A stretch of DNA of 9,075 nt. Source: an uncultured Eubacteriales bacterium (GTDB taxonomy: Bacteria; Bacillota; Clostridia; Oscillospirales; Oscillospiraceae). The notes under the pieces are model-generated. The model made no database searches. It was not told where the DNA came from and was given only the letters and a program-made list of their open reading frames with translations. Both the position numbers and the translations under genes were made by a program. The stretch is taken from contig CABPXX010000037.1 of NCBI GenBank assembly GCA_902461475.1, positions 1 through 9,075 on the forward strand. Reading direction: 5' to 3'. This document shows positions 7,617-9,075 of this stretch, in pieces (position 1 is the first letter of the stretch; every line of letters starts with the position of its first letter).

Positions 7617-8834
7617 TTAGAACTCCGTATTGAGATAGCCAAAAGGGTCCTGTAAAATGCTGCGGGCCGCCATAGCCGCTGCCCCCATGGCGATGGAGTT
7701 GTGCTCCATGGTGTCGATCTCAATGTGCAGCTCGGCCCAGATGGCGGGACGCAGGCGGTTCTTCAACTGGCGGCACACTGTGTCCATCAACACCTTGGGG
7801 GCCATTTGGGCCAGCTGGTCCCCAATGACAATGGTGCCGGGGTCAAACTGGTTGATGAGGCTGACAATGCCCACGGCCAGATACGCGCAGTTTTTCCGGT
7901 ACTCCTCCAGGGCCAACGGGTCCCCGGCCCGGATGGCGGCGGTGAGCTCCTGGGTGGAGAAGTTTTCTTCCAACGAGCTGGGCGCACCCTCTTGCAGCCG
8001 CTGCTTCACCCGCTTTTCCAGGGCCAGGGAGGAGCAGTACAGCTCCAGGCAACCCCGGTTGCCGCACTCGCATTTGGGCCCATTGTAGTCAATGGAGGTG
8101 TGGCCGATCTCCCCAGCAATGCCCATGGCCCCTTGGACCAGCTCTCCGTCGAAGAGCAGGCCGCAGCCGATGCCCTGTCCGGCCACGATATAGGCCAGAT
8201 TGCGCCGGGTGTCGTCCTCGGAGGAAAACCAGTACTGAGCGTAGGCGGCGGCGTTGGCGTCGTTGACCAGCAGCACCGGAATGTCAAAGGCCTCCTGAAA
8301 CCGAGCGCTGATGGGGAAGCCCTCCCAGCCGATGCGGTTGGTGACAAACACCACCTCCCCCTCTTTTTTCAGGTAGGGGCCGGGCACCGCCACGCCAATG
8401 GCCATAATGCGGCTCTCCCGGTTTTCCTCGATCATCTGCTTGATGCTCCGCTCCATGTCCAAGATCAGCTCATCCACTCCCAGGTCTGGGGGGATGTTCC
8501 GGCTCTGTACCTCGTACACCTCTCCGGAAAGCCCGATGCGTACCATGCTATAGGAAGTGCGGGTCACCATGACCCCGATGACCTGGTAGCGATGCCCGTT
8601 GATGCGTAGGCCGATGGAGCGGTGGCCCTTGGTGCCGTTGAGGATCTCGGTCTCCACCACCAGCCCGGAGTCGATGAGTTCTCCCACGATGTTGGTGATG
8701 GTGGCCCGCTTTAAGTTGGCCATCCGGGCCAGCTCCGCTCGGGAACAGCACTGCTGGCGGCGCAGAGAGTCGATCACCAGGGCGCGGTTGAGTTTGAGTT
8801 GTTTGGCGTGGTTGATTCCACTGGTGACTGACAT
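7617..8834 (-). CDS. ROK-family transcriptional regulator (NagC/XylR/Mlc type)
   Basis: 405-residue DNA-binding regulator of the ROK family, usually a repressor whose sugar or sugar-phosphate ligand releases it from operators. Residues 14-62 form a winged helix-turn-helix (SRAELARMANLKRATITNIV, GELIDSGLVVE). Residues 85-390 are the sugar-kinase-like body: VNDANAAAYA (N191/D192) in the sugar site, GQGIGCG at 219-225, GEIGH at 241-245, and the zinc site H245, C255, C257, C262 in the ROK signature CECGNRGCLE. The kinase phosphate loop DxGxT is replaced by MVTRT at 89-93, so it is expected to be a regulator rather than an enzyme. Length is normal for the group. ATG start with AAAGGGGA seven bases upstream. 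It is the first gene of the visible minus-strand set and sits directly behind a strong promoter embedded in inverted repeats, suggesting autoregulation together with control of the two glycosidases. Effector unknown; a fucose-related or other released sugar is a guess. Confidence 0.95.
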   Translation of the reverse strand: MSVTSGINHAKQLKLNRALVIDSLRRQQCCSRAELARMANLKRATITNIVGELIDSGLVVETEILNGTKGHRSIGLRINGHRYQVIGVMVTRTSYSMVRIGLSGEVYEVQSRNIPPDLGVDELILDMERSIKQMIEENRESRIMAIGVAVPGPYLKKEGEVVFVTNRIGWEGFPISARFQEAFDIPVLLVNDANAAAYAQYWFSSEDDTRRNLAYIVAGQGIGCGLLFDGELVQGAMGIAGEIGHTSIDYNGPKCECGNRGCLELYCSSLALEKRVKQRLQEGAPSSLEENFSTQELTAAIRAGDPLALEEYRKNCAYLAVGIVSLINQFDPGTIVIGDQLAQMAPKVLMDTVCRQLKNRLRPAIWAELHIEIDTMEHNSIAMGAAAMAARSILQDPFGYLNTEF

Positions 8835-8841
8835 AGGCAGG

Positions 8842-8849
8842 TCCCCTTT
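8842..8849 (-). promoter_or_regulatory. Ribosome binding site of the ROK regulator gene
   Basis: AAAGGGGA on the minus strand, seven bases before the ATG at 8834. It is a weaker SD than the AGGAGG of the downstream enzyme gene, consistent with a regulator made in smaller amounts from a shared message. Confidence 0.7.
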
Positions 8850-8884
8850 TTCTATGGAGTGTCAGCAATCTTGCTATGTTCCGC

Positions 8885-8913
8885 ATGATATCACAGGGGT
8901 ATTTTTGTGTCAA
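8885..8913 (-). promoter_or_regulatory. Sigma-A-type promoter of the ROK gene and probably of the whole operon
   Basis: On the minus strand a perfect -35 box TTGACA (8908-8913) is followed by a 17-base spacer and the -10 box TATCAT (8885-8890, five of six matches). Transcription would start near 8878, giving a leader of roughly 44 bases before the ATG. It is the only strong minus-strand promoter I can find in the window. Confidence 0.8.
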
Positions 8914-8938
8914 ATGACACCAGATGCGTCAAAAATAC
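8899..8938. promoter_or_regulatory. Nested inverted repeats over the -35 box, likely ROK operator
   Basis: The outer repeat GTATTTTTG (8899-8907) is perfectly inverted as CAAAAATAC (8930-8938), with 22 bases between. Inside it, GTGTCA (8907-8912) and TGACAC (8915-8920) form a second inverted repeat with a two-base centre that covers the -35 box. A-tract/T-tract flanked palindromes are typical of ROK (NagC/Mlc/XylR) operators, and the position would block RNA polymerase. Binding by the adjacent regulator is inferred. Confidence 0.65.
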
Positions 8939-9030
8939 ACAAATCTATCAGAAATGAACAAAAACAACCTGTACAATTTGAATGCAAAGGGAGAAGAAAC
9001 AGTTTTTTACTTTGTCAATTAAATGAACAA

Positions 9031-9058
9031 TATAATTTTCCGACAACTATTCGAGGAG
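9031..9058 (+). promoter_or_regulatory. Possible divergent plus-strand promoter and SD-like site at window edge
   Basis: A perfect TATAAT at 9031-9036 on the plus strand lies in AT-rich DNA, followed by GAGGAG at 9053-9058. The -35 region is poor: TTTACT with 19-base spacing, or TTGTCA with only 13. No start codon fits within the remaining bases. It may drive a divergent gene to the right, such as a transporter, but could be chance in AT-rich sequence. Confidence 0.3.
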
Positions 9059-9075
9059 TGAACAAATTTCCACGG

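Noticed and set aside
6369..8609. Plus-strand open frames of 346 and 302 codons opposite the large glycosidase and ROK genes
   Set aside because: Same shadow effect; the opposite strand encodes clear CBM and ROK motifs over the same span.
7617..8834. ROK protein as an active sugar kinase
   Set aside because: It has an N-terminal winged helix-turn-helix and lacks the DxGxT phosphate loop needed for ATP binding.
9012..9036. TTGTCA / TATAAT as a good plus-strand promoter
   Set aside because: The spacer is 13 bases, too short for a normal sigma-A promoter; only the -10 box was kept as a low-confidence call.

Overview
The window looks like part of a carbohydrate-foraging locus of a Gram-positive, low-G+C-phylum (Firmicutes/Clostridia-type) anaerobe with a rather GC-rich coding sequence, probably a gut commensal. 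The grounds are a sortase-type cell-wall anchor (VPQTG, hydrophobic segment, KRKIR tail), strong AGGAGG-type ribosome binding sites, CBM6/35-like and FIVAR modules, and an exo-fucosidase family common in glycan-degrading gut bacteria. Genus cannot be fixed from the sequence.

All three real genes lie on the minus strand and read right to left. At the right, positions 7617-8834 encode a ROK-family (NagC/XylR/Mlc-type) transcriptional regulator. Next, 2049-7544 encodes a very large (1831 aa) secreted, wall-anchored enzyme with a central six-hairpin (alpha/alpha)6 glycosidase-like domain. Around that domain are three N-terminal CBM6/35-like modules, two discoidin-like modules, a beta-trefoil-like stretch, a Fn3-like module, a C-terminal CBM, three FIVAR repeats and a sorting signal. 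At the left, 1976 down to the window edge encodes the first ~658 residues of a secreted GH95 enzyme (1,2-alpha-L-fucosidase type), cut by the window.

The two intergenic gaps are short and contain no convincing intrinsic terminator. The only strong minus-strand promoter visible (TTGACA, 17 bp, TATCAT) lies upstream of the regulator. A single ROK-led operon is therefore the simplest reading. The -35 box sits inside nested inverted repeats, the expected layout for an autoregulated repressor. A perfect 13-bp hairpin without a U-tract separates the big enzyme from the GH95 gene and may tune message stability or relative expression.

Functional reading (inference): the two surface enzymes act together on a fucosylated glycan, with GH95 removing terminal alpha-linked fucose (or L-galactose) and the multimodular enzyme binding and cutting another linkage. 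The ROK protein would sense a released sugar or its phosphate. The large enzyme's catalytic domain is the most open question: I recognise its superfamily but cannot assign it to a characterised family. No RNA genes, mobile elements or CRISPR arrays were seen. Long plus-strand open frames across the genes are antisense shadows.
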